In this document: positions 5,437 to 7,417 of the stretch, in pieces
Position numbering within the stretch: position 1 is the stretch's first letter
Layout of the letters: each line of letters opens with the position of its first letter
NCBI GenBank assembly: GCA_049520395.1
Contig: JBEKPV010000162.1
Coordinates: 1 to 7,417, forward strand
Direction of reading: 5' to 3'
DNA: 7,417 nucleotides
Origin: UBA1161 sp049520395
GTDB taxonomy: Bacteria > Planctomycetota > Phycisphaerae > Tepidisphaerales > Tepidisphaeraceae
Translations under genes and position numbers: made by a program
The notes under the pieces: model-generated
The model's database searches: none
Seen by the model: only the letters and a program-made list of their open reading frames with translations
What the model was told of the DNA's origin: nothing

Positions 5437-5464
5437 ACCCTCGCTCCTCCCGAATGGAGAGGGT
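5437..5464. repeat. REP-like intergenic palindrome
   Basis: ACCCT-cg-CTCC (5437-5447) pairs with GGAG-AGGGT (5456-5464) around an eight-base loop, giving nine pairs with a two-base bulge. The CCCTC...GAGAGGG form resembles the dispersed extragenic palindromes seen in many GC-rich genomes. Only one copy lies in this window, so repetition cannot be shown here. It lies upstream of the proposed thiC start and should not be in the thiC transcript. Confidence 0.35.
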
Positions 5465-5506
5465 GAAAATGCGATAAAGTGGGGGGACGGTGGTTCCGAT
5501 TCCGGC

Positions 5507-5535
5507 TTGCCAAATATGGGGTCGGGGTCTAGACT
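5507..5535 (+). promoter_or_regulatory. Promoter of the TPP riboswitch-thiC unit
   Basis: TTGCCA (5507-5512, five of six consensus bases) and TAGACT (5530-5535, four of six) are exactly 17 bases apart. The predicted start near 5542 falls at the base of the riboswitch P1 stem (5543), which is where a compact aptamer transcript would be expected to begin. A TTGACA at 5377-5382 has no matching -10 and is not preferred. Confidence 0.6.
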
Positions 5536-5542
5536 CGCGCTT

Positions 5543-5630
5543 TCGCTAGGGGTGATTGCCGCTTTTTTTGGCGGCGATCTGAGATTAGACCCTTGCACCT
5601 GATCCGGGTGATGCCGGCGTAGGGAAGCGA
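5543..5630 (+). promoter_or_regulatory. TPP riboswitch (THI element) controlling thiC
   Basis: The aptamer binds thiamine pyrophosphate in the nascent mRNA and shuts down thiC when the cofactor is plentiful. P1 is TCGCT/AGCGA (5543-5547 and 5626-5630). P2 is GGGT/ACCC (5550-5553 and 5589-5592). P3 is ATTGCCGC/GCGGCGAT (5555-5562 and 5571-5578) with a short T-rich loop. The conserved CTGAGA (5579-5584) follows. The other arm has CCTGAT, a CCGG/CCGG stem (5604-5607 and 5614-5617), and the invariant GCCGGCGTAGGGAA, which holds the pyrophosphate site. All diagnostic blocks are present. No intrinsic terminator is visible between the aptamer and the thiC start, so control is probably at translation or by Rho. 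GGAAG (5623-5627) could alternatively pair with CTTCC (5644-5648), competing with P1. Confidence 0.97.
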
Positions 5631-5676
5631 TTGGTTGTAGTTCCTTCCTGCGTCGGTTTTCCCGGATACAAATAAT

Positions 5677-5680
5677 GGAG
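5677..5680 (+). promoter_or_regulatory. Ribosome binding site of thiC
   Basis: GGAG lies six bases before the ATG at 5687 and fixes that start over the in-frame ATG at 5675, which overlaps the site. A TGCG at 5649-5652 can pair with CGCA at 5684-5687, which would bury the start region and may be part of the switch. Confidence 0.65.
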
Positions 5681-5686
5681 TTGCGC

Positions 5687-7417
5687 ATGTCTGGGCCGAT
5701 GTCGGTTGATGGGAAAATTTCGCTTCCGCCGGTGGGGGATAATCCTTCTTCGGAGCGAGAGGGGACGAGTCCGGGGTCGTTTGCGATGAAGGGGCGTGTG
5801 GGGACGGCGTATGCGTATAGCTCGGCGGACACGCCGGGGATGCCGGGGGTTTCTGAAATCACGGCGATGGATTTTGCGCGGGAGCTGGATCGGGAAGAGA
5901 AGACGCAATTGGAAGCGGGTCGGCGCGGGGTGGTTACTTCGGAGATGAAACAGGTGGCCGCGCGGGAGGCGCATCTGACGGCGGAACAAATTCGCGCGGA
6001 AGTGGCGGCGGGGCGGATGATTATTCCGGCGAACAAAGTGCATTTGAAATACAGATTGGAGCCGATGTGCATCGGGCGGGCGGGGCTGACCAAGATCAAT
6101 GCGAATATGGGGGCGTCGCCGGTTTCCAGCGGGACGGATGAGGAAGTGGAGAAGCTGCAGTGGGCGCAGAAATGGGGGGCGGATACGGTGATGGATTTGT
6201 CGACGGGGGGCGATCTGAATGCTTGCCGGGAGGCGATCATTCGCAACAGCACGGTGCCGATCGGGACGGTGCCGATTTATTCGATGATTTTGGGGCGGAG
6301 GATTGAGGATCTGAATTACGACGTGATTCTCAAGGAGCTGGAGAATCAGGCTCGGCAGGGGGTGGATTATTTTACGATTCACGCGGGGGTTTTGCGGGAG
6401 CATTTGGCGTTTGTGCGCAAGCGGCTGATCGGGATCGTGAGCCGGGGGGGGAGTTTGCTGGCGAAATGGATGATCCATCACAATAAGCAGAATCCAATGT
6501 ATGAGATTTTCGACGATATCTGCGACATCATGCGGGAATATGATGTGAGCTTTAGTTTGGGGGATGGGCTGCGGCCTGGCGGTCTGGCGGATGCGACGGA
6601 TGAGGCGCAGTTGCGGGAACTGGCGACCTTGGGAGAGCTGACGGAACGGGCCTGGGCGAAGGGGTGTCAGGTGATGGTGGAGGGGCCGGGGCATGTGCCG
6701 TTTGATCAGATTGAATTTAATATGAAGTTGCAGAGAAAAGTTTGTCACGGCGCGCCGTTTTATGTGCTGGGGCCGCTGGTGACGGATATTTTTCCGGGGT
6801 ATGACCATATAACGAGTTGCATCGGGGCGACGGCGGCGGGGTTTCATGGGGCTTCGATGTTGTGTTATGTGACGCCAAAGGAGCATTTGGGGTTGCCGAA
6901 GAAGGAGGATGTGAAACAGGGGTGCGTGGCGTACAAAATCGCGGCGCATGCGGCGGATGTGGCACTGGGAATCCCGGGGTCGCGCGATCGGGATGATGAA
7001 TTGACCAAGGCGCGGGCGGCGCTGAATTGGCAGCGGCATTTCGATCTGAGCTTTGATCCGGAACTGGCGCGGGCGTTCCACGATGAGGATTTGGAAGTGG
7101 ATACGGATTTCTGCGCGATGTGCGGGCATGATTGGTGCTCGGTGCGGATTAGTAAGGAGATCGTGGAGTTTTATTCGGGGAAGGATGAGGCGGCGCAGCC
7201 GAGGAGCCGGGCGGCGGCTAGTCCTGGGGTTGGCGCGGGGGGTGCGGAAATTTTGGAAAAGCGCGGGAATCTCAGTCAGGAGGAGATTTTCCGGTTGGCC
7301 CATAAGGGGAAGAAGGCGGCTTGCCATAGCGATAAGGTTGCGGATGCGGAGGAGGCGAAAGTTGTGCAATTGAATACGCTGCGGGCGCATGGGGTGGCGG
7401 TTAATGAAAGCGGGCTT
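5687..7417 (+). CDS. thiC: Phosphomethylpyrimidine synthase ThiC (C-terminus beyond window)
   Basis: ThiC is a cytoplasmic radical-SAM enzyme that rearranges aminoimidazole ribotide into HMP phosphate, the pyrimidine half of thiamine. The frame is open for 577 codons to the edge. Residues 1-85 are the variable N-terminal region. The catalytic barrel follows, with MCIGRAGLTKINANMGASP (127-145), WGADTVMDLSTGGDLNACR (163-181), VPIGTVPIY (190-198), SLGDGLRPGG (290-299), VEGPGHVPFDQIEFNMK (331-347) and YVTPKEHLGLP (394-404). H336 and H400 match the metal-binding histidines of the family. The 4Fe-4S motif CX2CX4C is CAMCGHDWC (C476, C479, C484). After it comes an unusual tail of at least 93 residues: a Gly/Ala/Pro linker (about 501-519), then a charged segment with LSQEEIFRLAHKGKKAACHSD (529-549). 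It is preceded by its own TPP riboswitch and promoter. Codons are strongly G-ending. Confidence 0.97.
   Translation, partial: MSGPMSVDGKISLPPVGDNPSSEREGTSPGSFAMKGRVGTAYAYSSADTPGMPGVSEITAMDFARELDREEKTQLEAGRRGVVTSEMKQVAAREAHLTAEQIRAEVAAGRMIIPANKVHLKYRLEPMCIGRAGLTKINANMGASPVSSGTDEEVEKLQWAQKWGADTVMDLSTGGDLNACREAIIRNSTVPIGTVPIYSMILGRRIEDLNYDVILKELENQARQGVDYFTIHAGVLREHLAFVRKRLIGIVSRGGSLLAKWMIHHNKQNPMYEIFDDICDIMREYDVSFSLGDGLRPGGLADATDEAQLRELATLGELTERAWAKGCQVMVEGPGHVPFDQIEFNMKLQRKVCHGAPFYVLGPLVTDIFPGYDHITSCIGATAAGFHGASMLCYVTPKEHLGLPKKEDVKQGCVAYKIAAHAADVALGIPGSRDRDDELTKARAALNWQRHFDLSFDPELARAFHDEDLEVDTDFCAMCGHDWCSVRISKEIVEFYSGKDEAAQPRSRAAASPGVGAGGAEILEKRGNLSQEEIFRLAHKGKKAACHSDKVADAEEAKVVQLNTLRAHGVAVNESGL

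Larger units (their letters stand above)
4779..5506. other. Compositionally distinct block between pheS and the thiC promoter
   Basis: About 730 bases separate pheS from the thiC promoter. The plus-strand excess of G over C seen in the surrounding genes disappears here (for example 17 G and 18 C in 4921-4980). The block holds a probable zinc-ribbon ORF on the minus strand, a possible 55-codon plus-strand ORF and a small palindrome, each listed separately. I see no integrase, transposase, target-site duplication or tRNA that would define a mobile element. Confidence 0.5.

Noticed and set aside
5425..6252. A 275-codon minus-strand frame across the riboswitch and the start of thiC
   Set aside because: It runs through the TPP aptamer and the thiC coding region. 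The part over the palindrome at 5437-5464 gives a PSP...GR-type sequence typical of translated repeats.
5585..7390. A 601-codon open frame on the minus strand opposite thiC
   Set aside because: It is a shadow of thiC. G-ending codons on the plus strand leave few stops in one antisense frame. Its product is an Arg/His/Pro-rich sequence with no domain, while thiC is unmistakable.

Overview
The window looks like chromosomal DNA of a GC-rich planctomycete, most likely of the Phycisphaerae side of the phylum. This is an inference. It rests mainly on the N-terminus of the left-hand gene, which carries a variant of the LEPR-XLL motif (ALERRLLLTA) known from very large secreted proteins of Planctomycetota, and on the general style of the ThiC and PheS sequences. 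The two longest genes run off the two window edges.

Layout, left to right. (1) 1-2493, minus strand: the first 831 codons of a giant surface or secreted protein, with the LEPR-XLL-like leader, three tandem PPC-like beta-sandwich repeats and five PKD-like repeats, the fifth cut by the edge. (2) 2494-3119: a non-coding stretch with a probable promoter for that gene, two small dyads, a possible orphan promoter and a convincing plus-strand terminator, together a candidate small-RNA unit. A second hairpin faces the gene to the right. (3) 3120-3662, minus: a four-helix membrane protein of unknown function. (4) 3663-3749: a compact divergent promoter region with an inverted repeat. (5) 3750-4778, plus: complete pheS (phenylalanine-tRNA ligase alpha), not followed by pheT. 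(6) 4779-5506: a block with different base composition, holding a probable small zinc-ribbon protein on the minus strand, a possible 55-codon ORF with a strong Shine-Dalgarno sequence, and a REP-like palindrome. (7) 5507-7417, plus: a promoter placed exactly at the base of a TPP riboswitch, followed by thiC (4-amino-5-hydroxymethyl-2-methylpyrimidine phosphate synthase), cut by the right edge after 577 codons.

The genes do not form one pathway. The clear functional unit is TPP riboswitch plus thiC, a feedback loop in which the vitamin B1 cofactor limits synthesis of its own pyrimidine half. PheS is housekeeping, and the left gene belongs to the cell surface or exoproteome.

I did not find a striking new system. 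The parts most worth a second look are the orphan small-RNA unit at 2922-3063, the compositionally distinct island at 4820-5420 with its two small ORFs, the strong strand-dependent codon choice, and the extra C-terminal tail of ThiC.
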